Shown here: one piece after another, positions 1-6,338 of the stretch
How positions within the stretch are numbered: position 1 is the stretch's first letter
Layout of the letters: every line of letters starts with the position of its first letter
NCBI GenBank assembly: GCA_964513285.1
Contig: CAZEML010000171.1
Span: 1-9,554 of the forward strand
Origin: UBA11606 sp964513285
GTDB taxonomy: Bacteria; Actinomycetota; Acidimicrobiia; Acidimicrobiales; Aldehydirespiratoraceae
DNA length: 9,554 nt
Direction of reading: 5' to 3'
Notes under the pieces: generated by a model
What the model was told of the DNA's origin: nothing
Database searches by the model: none
Seen by the model: the letters and a program-made list of their open reading frames with translations, nothing else
Position numbers and translations under genes: made by a program

Positions 1-963
1 CACGACTGCGCCGTCGCGAGCGCCGCCGCTCGCATGGCCGACGCCGCCGGTGGTCGCCTCCTCATCGAGGGCGGGTCCCGGCGGACCGACCCGGAGTCCG
101 CGGTCGCTGCCGCCCGGGCCGGCTTCGTCGGCGGGTTCGACACCACGTCCAACCTCGAAGCGGGACGCCGACACGGCATCCCGACCGGCGGCACCACCGC
201 CCACGCCTTCGTCCTCGCCCACGCCACCGAAGAGGACGCATTCGAAGCCCAGCGCAACACGCTCGGCGTCGAGTCGACCTACCTCGTCGACACGTTCGAC
301 GTCATGGAAGGCATCCGGCGGGCCGTGAAGGTCGTCGGCCCCGACATCGGAGCCATCCGCATCGATTCCGGCGAACTGCTGCGCGACAGCATCGCCGCAC
401 GCGACCTGCTCGACGAGCTCGACGCGACCGACTGCCGCATCGTCGTCAGCAGCGACCTCGACGAGTTCAAGGTCGCCGAGCTCGAAGCCGCCGAAGCGCC
501 GATCGACGCCTATCTCGTCGGCACCAGCCTCGTCACCGGCTCCGGCCATCCCACGGCGTCGATGGTCTACAAGCTCGTGTCGATCGCCGACGACGACGAA
601 CCCCACAGCGAGCTGCGCGCGGTCGGCAAGCTCTCGCCGGGCAAGCGCACCCTCGGCGGCCGCAAGGATGTGCACCGGGTGGTCGACGGCAACGGTCACT
701 TCGTCACCGAGGTGTTGTCGGTCCTGCCGGTCGAGCTCGAAGACGACACCCTCAACCCGCAGGTCCCGCTGGTGCGCGACGGCGAGATCGTCGCCGACCT
801 CACCAACCCGGCCGAAGCGAAGGCCCGCTGCGCCGAACGCCGCAGCCGGCTCAAGGACGAAGCCCGCACGCCGTGGCCCACCCTGAGCCCCGCCATCCCG
901 ACGGTGTGGGAAGGCGTCGAAGAACCCCTCTCCATCCCCGTCCCCACCGGAGGCCCCCGATGA
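1..963 (+). CDS. pncB: nicotinate phosphoribosyltransferase, 5'-truncated by window edge
   Basis: This enzyme joins nicotinate to PRPP, with ATP, to make nicotinate mononucleotide, the entry step of the Preiss-Handler NAD salvage route in the cytosol. The frame is open from base 1, so only the C-terminal 320 residues are present; family members are usually about 430 residues, so roughly a quarter is missing upstream. Visible family motifs include HDCAVAS-AAARM at the very start, the segment around IEGGSRRTDPESAV, FDTTSNLEAGRRHGIP with TTAHAF (phosphoribosyl/substrate-site region), AIRIDSGEL, VSSDLDEFKVAEL, the phosphate-loop-like VGTSLVTGSGHP, and GKLSPGKRTLGGRKDVHRV. The ATG at 34 is internal and is not the start. 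The stop overlaps the start of the nicotinamidase gene by 4 bases, so the two are co-transcribed and probably translationally coupled. Family assignment is confident; the symbol follows mycobacterial usage. Confidence 0.93.
   Translation, partial: HDCAVASAAARMADAAGGRLLIEGGSRRTDPESAVAAARAGFVGGFDTTSNLEAGRRHGIPTGGTTAHAFVLAHATEEDAFEAQRNTLGVESTYLVDTFDVMEGIRRAVKVVGPDIGAIRIDSGELLRDSIAARDLLDELDATDCRIVVSSDLDEFKVAELEAAEAPIDAYLVGTSLVTGSGHPTASMVYKLVSIADDDEPHSELRAVGKLSPGKRTLGGRKDVHRVVDGNGHFVTEVLSVLPVELEDDTLNPQVPLVRDGEIVADLTNPAEAKARCAERRSRLKDEARTPWPTLSPAIPTVWEGVEEPLSIPVPTGGPR
949..953 (+). promoter_or_regulatory. Shine-Dalgarno site for nicotinamidase gene
   Basis: GGAGG lies 6 bases before the ATG at 960, inside the last codons of the upstream pncB gene. 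It fixes the pncA start at 960 rather than at the in-frame ATG at 873, which would add 29 residues rich in Arg and Pro that do not match the family. It is the clearest Shine-Dalgarno sequence in the window. Confidence 0.75.
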
Positions 964-1550
964 GTGCAGCCGACTCGGCCCGCAAGGCCTTGATCGTCGT
1001 CGACGTCCAGAACGACTTCTGCGAAGGCGGCTCGATGGGTGTCGACGGCGGTGCCGCCGTCGCCCAGTCGATCACCGACACCGTCGGCCTCGACCGTGCC
1101 GGTGGCGACTACGACGTCGTCGTCGCCACCAAGGACTGGCACGTCGACCCGGGCGAGCACTGGGCCGTCGACGACGCCCCGAACTTCGTCGACACCTGGC
1201 CGGTTCACTGCGCCGCCGACACGCCCGGCGCCGAGTTCCACGACAACCTCAAGATCGCGATCGACGAGCTGTTCCTGAAGGGCCGCACCACCGCCAGCTA
1301 CACCGGATTCGACGGCGGCGCGTCCGCCGACGAAACGGTGCTCCTGGGTGCGTGGCTGAAGGAGCGGGGCGTCACCGACGTCGACGTCGTCGGCATCGCC
1401 ACCGACCACTGTGTTCGCGCCACCGCCCTCGATGCCAAGCAGCACGGCTTCGCCACCCGCGTGCTCCTCGGCCACTGCGCCGGCGTCGCCCCCGACACGA
1501 CCGACGCTGCGCTCGAGGAGATGGCGGGCGCCGGTATCGAGCTCGTCTGA
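960..1550 (+). CDS. pncA: nicotinamidase (isochorismatase-fold amidohydrolase)
   Basis: This enzyme hydrolyses nicotinamide to nicotinate and ammonia, supplying the substrate of the upstream PncB. The 196-residue length fits bacterial PncA. The expected catalytic triad is visible: Asp15 in LIVVDVQNDFCEGG, Lys107 in FLKGRTTASYTGFDG, and Cys151 in GIATDHCVRATALDA. Metal-ligand residues are Asp59, His61 and His67 in TKDWHVDPGEHW, and His83 in WPVHC, followed by the usual TPGAEF. The preceding Ile-Ala pair in GIATDHC matches the cis-peptide region of the fold. The ATGA overlap with pncB and a good GGAGG site support the start at 960. In mycobacteria this family also activates pyrazinamide; that is family knowledge and was not tested here. 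Function is very likely, given the complete active site and operon context. Confidence 0.95.
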   Translation: MSAADSARKALIVVDVQNDFCEGGSMGVDGGAAVAQSITDTVGLDRAGGDYDVVVATKDWHVDPGEHWAVDDAPNFVDTWPVHCAADTPGAEFHDNLKIAIDELFLKGRTTASYTGFDGGASADETVLLGAWLKERGVTDVDVVGIATDHCVRATALDAKQHGFATRVLLGHCAGVAPDTTDAALEEMAGAGIELV

Positions 1551-1563
1551 TCGGCTGGCTGCG

Positions 1564-2133
1564 ATGAACCGACCGACCGTCGAAGACGATCCCGGCTGGA
1601 AGCCGATCATCAAGCAGCTGCCGACCCTCATCATCCCGTTCCTCGGTATGCGGACGATGACGATGCAGAACTCCGGCCTGCAAGCCACCCGACTGCTGTG
1701 GCTCGTGTTCGTCAACGCCATGCTCGTCATCTGGATCCCGGTCGTCGCCCTCGCCGCGACCGGGGGCGCGCCGGTCAGCATCCCGACCGGCGTGATCATC
1801 ACCGCCGTCATCGGCGCCGTGCTGCTCGCGCTGGCACCCCGCTTCGTGCCCGACCCCGATGGCTCGTCACCGACCGAACTCGCCCGCTCGTTCCAGCGAG
1901 CCGTGCTCGTCCGCATCGGCTTCGCCCAGGGCGCGGTCGCGGTCGGCTTCATCTGCTTCCTGCTGACCGGCTCGTGGATCGTCTACGGCACCGGCTTCCT
2001 CGTCGGCGCCGTGGGCATGTGGCTGGCCGCGCCCCGAACGCCTCAGCTCGACGCCATCCAGGCCGAGATCGCCGCCGCCGGATCCGAACTCCACCTCATC
2101 CGCGTCCTCAACACGACGCGTCTGACTCGCTGA
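1564..2133 (+). CDS. small four-helix integral membrane protein, function unknown
   Basis: This 189-residue protein is not one I can name. It begins with a polar ~40-residue N-terminus (MNRPTVEDDPGWKPIIKQLP). Four hydrophobic segments follow at about 44-65, 76-92, 114-134 and 138-156. The C-terminal tail of about 33 residues is polar and probably cytoplasmic. A loop at about 93-112 carries PDPDGSSP and then an amphipathic run (LARSFQRAVLVRIGFAQ) leading into helix 3. The start at 1564 is chosen because the open frame upstream is antisense-like and lies inside pncA; no strong ribosome site is seen. It follows pncA by 13 bases on the same strand, so it probably shares the NAD-salvage transcript. 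That does not prove a role in salvage. It is too small for a typical transporter, although a small carrier subunit cannot be excluded. Confidence 0.75.
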   Translation: MNRPTVEDDPGWKPIIKQLPTLIIPFLGMRTMTMQNSGLQATRLLWLVFVNAMLVIWIPVVALAATGGAPVSIPTGVIITAVIGAVLLALAPRFVPDPDGSSPTELARSFQRAVLVRIGFAQGAVAVGFICFLLTGSWIVYGTGFLVGAVGMWLAAPRTPQLDAIQAEIAAAGSELHLIRVLNTTRLTR

Positions 2134-2145
2134 GCGCTTCACTCG

Positions 2146-2165
2146 CTGGCTTCGAACGAAGCCAG
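2146..2165. terminator. hairpin between convergent genes, likely bidirectional terminator
   Basis: A perfect 8-bp stem CTGGCTTC/GAAGCCAG with loop GAAC lies 12 bases after the stop of the membrane-protein gene and 31 bases from the stop of the opposing secreted-protein gene. No T-run follows on either strand, so it is not a textbook intrinsic terminator, but position and symmetry suit a bidirectional end signal. A second, weaker stem GAGCC-CGC-GGCTC sits at 2186-2198 and overlaps the opposing stop codon. Confidence 0.55.
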
Positions 2166-2196
2166 AAGGGCTCAGATCACTCGCCGAGCCCGCGGC

Positions 2197-2892
2197 TCAG
2201 CACCAGTGGAGGTCGTGCACACCGATCCACTGGAAGTTGTTCCAGGCGGTGGTGTCGAAGTGGCGGATCTCGATTCGGTCGACCAGATCCTGGAAGTCGA
2301 CCTCGACCTCGGAGTTCGTGCTGTTCGACGAGAAGACACCCTCGACCAACCGCGGGGTGATCACCTGGACGGCGCCACCGCCGATCGTCAGCGAGTCCGG
2401 ATCAAAGCCGGTGCCGCCACCGCCGAGGAAGCCGACGACCTCGACGCTGTCCTCCCACGAGTTCGTGGCGCGGTCGACGTCGACGAGGAAGAACGACGGC
2501 TGGATCGGCGTCGAGAACTCGAGGGTGATCGTCACGCCCGCGGTGCCGCTGTCGCCGCTCATGCCCGTGATCGCCGGGTTGTCGCGTCCGTTGATCGTGC
2601 CGTTGAAGGCCCGGAAGTTCCAGGTGGTGTCCTGCACGTTGTCGGGGTCCAAGACGGTGACGGTGACCGTCGTGCCGTCTGCGGCGTTGACGGTTCCCGG
2701 AATCGTCTGGCCGGCGAAGTCCGTCCAGTCGACCTGGCGCGGCTTGGTGCCACACGACCCGATCGCCGCCGCGACCCGGTCGTAGCTCAGGATCGAGGGC
2801 GCGACCCACGCACCGGCGCCGACAACGGCACCGGTTCCGACCATCGCACGCCGTGACACTGCGCGTGGCCCTCGCCTCGGGACACTCTCCAC
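2197..2892 (-). CDS. secreted protein with Tat-like signal, function unknown
   Basis: I do not recognise a named family. The N-terminus holds a twin-arginine-like signal: SRRAMVG, then a hydrophobic core (VGAGAWVAPSIL) and a probable cleavage region near VAAAIGSC. The mature part of about 200 residues is rich in Thr, Val, Asp, Asn and Gly with alternating hydrophobics, which suggests an all-beta exported domain. It has a Gly-rich turn (FLGGGGTGF) and ends in an aromatic stretch (WNNFQWIGVHDLHWC). Only two cysteines remain after the signal, one just after the predicted cleavage site and one as the final residue, so a clasp disulfide is possible. The frame stays open to a GTG at 2961, but that abuts a hairpin and the intervening DNA is unusually AT-rich, so I place the start at the GTG at 2892. 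The GTG at 2859, with GAGGG upstream, is the alternative. Gene reality is confident; start and function are not. Confidence 0.72.
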   Translation of the reverse strand: MESVPRRGPRAVSRRAMVGTGAVVGAGAWVAPSILSYDRVAAAIGSCGTKPRQVDWTDFAGQTIPGTVNAADGTTVTVTVLDPDNVQDTTWNFRAFNGTINGRDNPAITGMSGDSGTAGVTITLEFSTPIQPSFFLVDVDRATNSWEDSVEVVGFLGGGGTGFDPDSLTIGGGAVQVITPRLVEGVFSSNSTNSEVEVDFQDLVDRIEIRHFDTTAWNNFQWIGVHDLHWC

Positions 2893-2917
2893 GTCTGCAG
2901 ATTCGACAGATTTCGAA

Positions 2918-2923
2918 ACTGTA
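2918..2923 (-). promoter_or_regulatory. candidate -10 box for the secreted-protein gene
   Basis: On the minus strand TACAGT fits the actinobacterial TANNNT -10 pattern. It lies in an AT-richer patch (about 2893-2945) between the hairpin after aroQ and the proposed GTG at 2892, predicting a leader of roughly 20 bases. An 8-bp palindrome TTTCGAAA sits next to it at 2911-2918. No convincing -35 box is visible, so this is tentative. Confidence 0.35.
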
Positions 2924-2944
2924 TGAGGTTCAGTTTCGGAGAAA

Positions 2945-2960
2945 TGCCCGAAACCGGGCA
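2945..2960 (-). terminator. hairpin just downstream of aroQ
   Basis: A perfect 6-bp GC-rich stem TGCCCG/CGGGCA around a 4-base loop lies 11 bases beyond the aroQ stop. On the minus strand it is followed by TTTCTC, a weak T tract. It probably ends or attenuates the aroQ transcript before the secreted-protein gene. It also argues against the GTG at 2961 as a translation start, because that codon sits on the shoulder of the stem. Confidence 0.5.
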
Positions 2961-2971
2961 CAAAACGCCGT

Positions 2972-3409
2972 TCAGTTCAGATGGAGGAGCAAAGCATCCA
3001 AGGCGGCGGCGTAACTTGCCTTGCCGAAGCCGAGGACGACACCGAGACACACCCCCGACAGGACCGAGTGGTGGCGGAACTCCTCCCGGGCATGCACGTT
3101 CGACAGGTGGGTCTCGACGACCGGCAGCTCACAGGCGACGACGGCGTCGCGTAAGGCGATCGAGTAGTGGGTGTACGCCCCCGGGTTGAAGATCACACCG
3201 TCGGCCCAGTCGCGGGCGTCGTGCAACGCATCGATCAGCGCGCCCTCGCTGTTGGACTGCACGTGGCGCAGTTCGACGCCCCGCTCGGCCGCGATGTCGG
3301 TCAGCTCCGCGACGATGTCGTCGAGGGTGTCCGAGCCGTAGACCTCGGGCTCGCGTTGGCCGAGCAGGTTCAGGTTCGGACCGTTCAGCACGAGGATCTG
3401 GTGCGCCAT
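2972..3409 (-). CDS. aroQ: type II 3-dehydroquinate dehydratase
   Basis: This enzyme dehydrates 3-dehydroquinate to 3-dehydroshikimate, the third step of the shikimate pathway, and acts as a cytosolic dodecamer in this family. The 145-residue length is typical. The signature is complete: LNGPNLNLLGQREPEVYG with catalytic Tyr24 and the flexible-lid Arg19, QSNSEG at 51-56, NPGAYTHYSIALRDA at 75-89 with Asn75 and His81, and ETHLSNVHAREEFRHHS at 99-115 with His101 and Arg112. The start is an ATG at 3407-3409, 7 bases after a TACTGT box, suggesting a leaderless mRNA. No other shikimate genes are in view: the divergent neighbour is a threonine dehydratase and the downstream gene is a secreted protein. 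It therefore seems to be a solo aroQ rather than part of an aro operon. Confidence 0.95.
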   Translation of the reverse strand: MAHQILVLNGPNLNLLGQREPEVYGSDTLDDIVAELTDIAAERGVELRHVQSNSEGALIDALHDARDWADGVIFNPGAYTHYSIALRDAVVACELPVVETHLSNVHAREEFRHHSVLSGVCLGVVLGFGKASYAAALDALLLHLN

Positions 3410-3416
3410 CTCCGAA

Positions 3417-3422
3417 ACAGTA
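3417..3422 (-). promoter_or_regulatory. candidate leaderless promoter -10 box for aroQ
   Basis: On the minus strand TACTGT (TANNNT) is followed by exactly 7 bases (TTCGGAG) and then the aroQ ATG. That spacing places the transcription start on the A of ATG, the usual geometry for leaderless genes in actinobacteria. A GGAG abuts the ATG with no spacer and would be badly placed as a ribosome site. No clear -35 element is seen. Confidence 0.5.
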
Positions 3423-3458
3423 CGGGGAAGTCCGGCGCCGACGGGTGACGTTTGCGCC

Positions 3459-3464
3459 TACGGT
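3459..3464 (+). promoter_or_regulatory. candidate leaderless promoter -10 box for threonine dehydratase
   Basis: TACGGT (TANNNT) is followed by exactly 7 bases (CCGAGAC) and then the GTG at 3472. This mirrors the arrangement at the divergent aroQ gene. It favours 3472 over the upstream in-frame GTG at 3445 as the start. No clear -35 element is seen. Confidence 0.45.
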
Positions 3465-3471
3465 CCGAGAC

Positions 3472-4437
3472 GTGAACGCGGAGACCCTCACACTCGACGA
3501 CATCGACCGGGCCGCGGCCCGCCTCGCCGGTGTCGTCCACCAGACCCCCGAGATCACGAGCCGCACGCTCGACGAGCGCACGGGTGGCCACATCCGGCTC
3601 AAGGCCGAGTGCTTCCAGCGCACCGGATCGTTCAAGTTCCGTGGTGCGTACAACGCGGTCGCCGCCCTCGACCCGGCCGTCCGATCCGCCGGCGTCGTGG
3701 CGTTCTCGTCGGGCAACCACGGCCAGGCGCTCTCGCTCGCGGCGGCGCTCCACGAGGTGCCCGCGGTGATCGTGATGCCGACCGACGCGCCGGCGATCAA
3801 GAAGGCGGCGACGGCCGGCTACGGCGCCGAGGTCGTCGAGTACGACCGCTACACCGAGAGCCGCGAGGCCATCGGCGAACGCATCGCATCGGAGCGAGGG
3901 CTCAGCCTGATCCCGCCGTTCGATCATTGGGACGTCATGGCGGGCCAGGGAACGCTCGCCCGTGAGCTCTTCGCGACCGAGCCGGTCGACACCATCGTCG
4001 TCTGTGTCGGCGGCGGCGGGCTGGTGTCGGGCTGCGCGACGGTCGCGAAGGCGCATGGGAACGTGCGCGTGATCGGGGTCGAGCCCGAGGCGGGCGACGA
4101 CGTCAAGCAGTCCCTCGAGAGCGGTGCGCGAGTCACGCTCACCGAGACCCCGCACACGATCGCGGACGGCCAGCAGACGACCTCGTGTGGCGACAAGACG
4201 TTCGCCGTCATCCGCGAACGGGTCGACGAGGTCGTCACCGTCACCGATGCCGAGATCGTCGCAGCGATGCGGTTCGCGTTCGAGCGGCTCAACATCGTGC
4301 TCGAACCCTCCGGTGCGTCCGCGTTCGCGGCCGTGCTCGCCCGCCACGTGGATGCCCGGGATCAGCGGGTCGGGGTCACCTTGTCGGGCGGCAACGTCGA
4401 CCTCGATCGCTTCCGTACCCTCACCGCGGCCGGCTGA
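3472..4437 (+). CDS. PLP-dependent threonine/serine dehydratase (short form, no ACT domain)
   Basis: This fold-type II PLP enzyme most likely deaminates L-threonine to 2-oxobutanoate and/or L-serine to pyruvate. At 321 residues it contains only the catalytic domain, close in length to catabolic TdcB, and lacks the C-terminal ACT-like regulatory domain of long biosynthetic IlvA. Motifs: Lys55 in RTGSFKFRGAYNA (Schiff-base lysine), SSGNHGQ at 79-85 (substrate/PLP contact), Gly-rich phosphate loop GGGGLVSG at 180-187, and TLSGGNVD at 303-310, whose Ser305 would contact the PLP ring nitrogen. The start is the GTG at 3472, which gives a normal family N-terminus; a GTG at 3445 would add 9 residues. 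Serine racemase and hydroxyaspartate dehydratase share this scaffold and cannot be excluded from sequence alone. Its stop is only 3 bases from the opposing gene's stop. Confidence 0.9.
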   Translation: MNAETLTLDDIDRAAARLAGVVHQTPEITSRTLDERTGGHIRLKAECFQRTGSFKFRGAYNAVAALDPAVRSAGVVAFSSGNHGQALSLAAALHEVPAVIVMPTDAPAIKKAATAGYGAEVVEYDRYTESREAIGERIASERGLSLIPPFDHWDVMAGQGTLARELFATEPVDTIVVCVGGGGLVSGCATVAKAHGNVRVIGVEPEAGDDVKQSLESGARVTLTETPHTIADGQQTTSCGDKTFAVIRERVDEVVTVTDAEIVAAMRFAFERLNIVLEPSGASAFAAVLARHVDARDQRVGVTLSGGNVDLDRFRTLTAAG

Positions 4438-4440
4438 GCG

Positions 4441-5244
4441 TCACAGGGTCGCGTTGGCGACCTCGACGGAGAAGGTGTCGCACCAGACCAAGACGGTCCA
4501 GGTTCCGTCGGTGAGGTCGAGGTCGGCGGGGACCTCGTAGTTCTGGTTGCCGCGTTCGGCGGTGAGCGGGGCGATGTAGGTGCCGCCGCCCAGGCTTCGC
4601 TGATCCTCGCCGGGAACCAGCCAGACGTTGAGGGCGGGACCCGAGCCGATGTCGACCTCCTCGAACCGCAGCAGGGTCGACCCGTCCTCGAGTCGGTACA
4701 CCGCAGCGTCGCCGCTGCCCCGATGACCGGTGAGGCCCTGGAAGCTCGCCCGGGCGAGCTCGACCGGTCCCGCGGGGACCGTGGTCGTCGTGGTGCTGGT
4801 CGTCGTGCTCGTCGTCGGAGGCGCGCTGTTCGTGGGCGCCGCTGCATCATCGGACGGTGCCGCGCTGGTGGTAGGCGGGACCGTCGTGGTGGTGGTCGTC
4901 GTCGTGGTCGTGGTCGTCGAGGTGTCACCGTCGGTCGCGGCGGCGACCACCGTCGGGAACGCCTCGTCGACCTCGGTCGGCGGGCGGAGGTACGGCCACA
5001 GGAGCACGAACGCGAGCACGCCGAGCGGGATGGCGGTCATCGCGACGCGCCCCTGGGGGTGGCGGACGTACCGGCGAATCGCCAGCACGTACGCCACGAC
5101 GGCCACCACCAGCGCAGCCACCGACAGGAAGGTGCCGAGATCGCTGAACGTCCCGGTGTAGATCTCGGGGGCGACCAGCCACAGCCCGCCGGCCGCCGCG
5201 AGACCGAGCAACGGGCCGGGGCGGAGACGTCGAGTCCGGTTCAC
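4441..5244 (-). CDS. membrane-anchored DM13-domain protein with Thr-rich stalk
   Basis: The predicted 267-residue protein has a basic N-terminus (NRTRRLRPGP) and three membrane segments at about 11-29, 39-59 and 68-86. A Thr/Pro/Ser/Ala stalk spans about 108-158, including a run of 13 consecutive threonines. The C-terminal domain, from about 160 to 267, fits DM13: ASFQGLTGHRGSGDAAVYRL, GPALNVWLVPG, GNQNYEVP, and a final VLVWCDTFSVEVANATL. DM13 has been proposed as a redox or electron-transfer domain with one nearly invariant cysteine; here that is Cys255 in the VWCDTFSV motif, the only cysteine in the protein. Membrane topology should place this domain outside the cell. The frame extends to a TTG at 5292, but the GTG at 5244 gives a basic positive-inside N-terminus directly before the first helix and leaves room for a promoter. 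It lies downstream of the AraC gene on the same strand; a functional link is unproven. Confidence 0.8.
   Translation of the reverse strand: MNRTRRLRPGPLLGLAAAGGLWLVAPEIYTGTFSDLGTFLSVAALVVAVVAYVLAIRRYVRHPQGRVAMTAIPLGVLAFVLLWPYLRPPTEVDEAFPTVVAAATDGDTSTTTTTTTTTTTTVPPTTSAAPSDDAAAPTNSAPPTTSTTTSTTTTTVPAGPVELARASFQGLTGHRGSGDAAVYRLEDGSTLLRFEEVDIGSGPALNVWLVPGEDQRSLGGGTYIAPLTAERGNQNYEVPADLDLTDGTWTVLVWCDTFSVEVANATL
4774..4923. repeat. low-complexity GTC/GTG triplet tract encoding a Thr-rich stalk
   Basis: On the plus strand this is a near-continuous mix of GTC and GTG triplets, densest at about 4780-4816 and 4882-4920; in the gene's own direction these are ACC, ACG and related Thr codons. It encodes the flexible stalk between the membrane helices and the DM13 domain. 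Being built of triplets, its length could change by slippage or recombination without shifting the frame. Confidence 0.7.
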
Positions 5245-5271
5245 GGTGGAGGAAACGTCACCGGGCGGGTG

Positions 5272-5293
5272 ATTGGTTCCCGATCCGACCAAT
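5272..5293. promoter_or_regulatory. dyad upstream of DM13 gene, candidate operator
   Basis: Perfect 6-bp arms ATTGGT and ACCAAT are separated by 10 bases. It lies 28 bases upstream of the proposed GTG at 5244, in an AT-richer gap after the AraC gene. The 16-base centre-to-centre spacing resembles a dimeric regulator site, but no regulator can be assigned. If translation really started at the TTG at 5292 the dyad would be coding. Confidence 0.35.
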
Positions 5294-5314
5294 TCGGTGG
5301 TTGGCCCGAACCCG

Positions 5315-6304
5315 TCACGAACTCGTCGGCACCATGGCGATGAGTTCGTCGACGGGCGAACGCAGCCGCCCCGCCTCTCGGGCGATGGCGCCGGGGGAGC
5401 GGCCGATCGTGCGCTTGAAGGCCCGGCTGAAGGCGGCCTCGCCGTCGTAGCCGACCGCCCGTCCCGCGGCGGCGACCGTGTGGTCGCCGGCGGCGAGGAG
5501 GTCGTGGGCGACCTGCATCCGCCAGCGGGTCACGTACCGCATCGCCGACTCGCCGACCAGGTCGGTGAACCGGGCCGCGAACCCCGATCGGCTCATCAGT
5601 GCTTCGTCGGCGAGCGAGGCGACGGTCCAGTCCCTAGCCGGCTCTCGATGGATGGCTGCGAGCGCCCGGCCGACGCGGGCATCGCGCAACGCACCCAACC
5701 ATCCGGTGCGCGCCGACGGGTCGGTCTCGATCCAGCTGCGGATCGCCTGGACGACGATGATGTCGCACAGGCGGCTGACGATGACGTCGCCGCCGGGCCG
5801 GCTATGGCGGGTCTCGTCGTCGATGAGATCGAGGGTCGTACGGAGCCAATCCCGGCGCGGCACGTTCGCCGCCTCGATGTGGATCACGCGGGGGAGCGCG
5901 TCGATCAACGTCCGTGCGGCGGGATGAACGAACCTCACACCACCGCACACGAGCTCGGTGCGTTCGCCGCCCCCGCCGTGCCGGAGGATGCCGTACCGCT
6001 CCGACAAGGTGTCGTGTGGCAGGTCGAGCACCGACGGTGTGGGTGCCGGCTCCGCTCCCCAGGCTCGATGGCCGGTGCCGTGGGGGATGAGCAGGAGGTC
6101 GCCGGCTCGAAACGTGGTCGGGGCGCCATTGCCGTCGACCTCGACCGTGCCGGATCCGCTCGTGACGACGTGGAACCAGACACAGGCATCCATCGGCGGA
6201 AGGCTCACGCCCCACGGTTCGGTGAAGATCGAGGGGCAATAGAAGACGCCGTCCATGTGCACGCCCTGGAAGAGCTCGGCGAGTCCCGTGTCGTCGACGT
6301 CCAT
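5315..6304 (-). CDS. AraC-family transcriptional regulator with N-terminal cupin domain
   Basis: This 329-residue cytosolic regulator has an N-terminal cupin-like sensor at about 28-128 (FHVVTSGSGTVEVDG, then FRAGDLLLIPHGTGH) typical of the AraC-binding/cupin_6 type. A helical linker follows. The C-terminal AraC DNA-binding region has helix-turn-helix 1 at about 227-251 (TVASLADEALMSRSGFAARF) and helix-turn-helix 2 at about 276-304 (VAAAGRAVGYDGEAAFSRAF, then KRTIGRSPGA), the usual AraC signature. The ligand is unknown; relatives respond to small hydrophobic or aldehyde-like molecules, which is only a family hint. The start is an ATG at 6304 rather than the upstream GTG at 6340, which would run through a dyad and a direct repeat. 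It is divergent from the split-barrel gene at 6416, a common layout in which the regulator controls its neighbour and itself. Confidence 0.9.
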   Translation of the reverse strand: MDVDDTGLAELFQGVHMDGVFYCPSIFTEPWGVSLPPMDACVWFHVVTSGSGTVEVDGNGAPTTFRAGDLLLIPHGTGHRAWGAEPAPTPSVLDLPHDTLSERYGILRHGGGGERTELVCGGVRFVHPAARTLIDALPRVIHIEAANVPRRDWLRTTLDLIDDETRHSRPGGDVIVSRLCDIIVVQAIRSWIETDPSARTGWLGALRDARVGRALAAIHREPARDWTVASLADEALMSRSGFAARFTDLVGESAMRYVTRWRMQVAHDLLAAGDHTVAAAGRAVGYDGEAAFSRAFKRTIGRSPGAIAREAGRLRSPVDELIAMVPTSS

Positions 6305-6313
6305 GACCCCAGT

Positions 6314-6338
6314 GTGCGTCCGTTCGCATCGTGCGTCC
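6314..6338. repeat. GTGCGTCC direct repeats, candidate AraC-type operator
   Basis: Two exact copies of GTGCGTCC lie at 6314-6321 and 6331-6338, 17 bp apart start to start, just upstream of the AraC gene's ATG. AraC-family proteins typically bind two same-orientation half-sites through their two helix-turn-helix motifs, so this could be an autoregulatory site. The spacing is a little shorter than the ~21 bp common in the family. Confidence 0.3.

Noticed and set aside
696..1952. A 418-codon open frame on the minus strand across the pncB-pncA-membrane-protein region
   Set aside because: It is antisense to three well-supported genes, its product is low-complexity and matches no family I know, and long antisense frames are expected in very GC-rich DNA.
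2933..3418. A shared TCTCCGAAAC 10-mer at 2933-2942 (minus) and 3409-3418 (plus)
   Set aside because: Many such 10-mer pairs are expected by chance in 9.5 kb on two strands, and the copies sit at different positions relative to their genes.
3385..4347. A 320-codon minus-strand frame opposite the threonine dehydratase
   Set aside because: The product is Arg/Asp-rich with no domain signature, while the plus strand carries a complete PLP enzyme with all motifs.
4435..4443. A terminator between the dehydratase and DM13 genes
   Set aside because: The stops are separated by only 3 bases and no clear hairpin was found across them.
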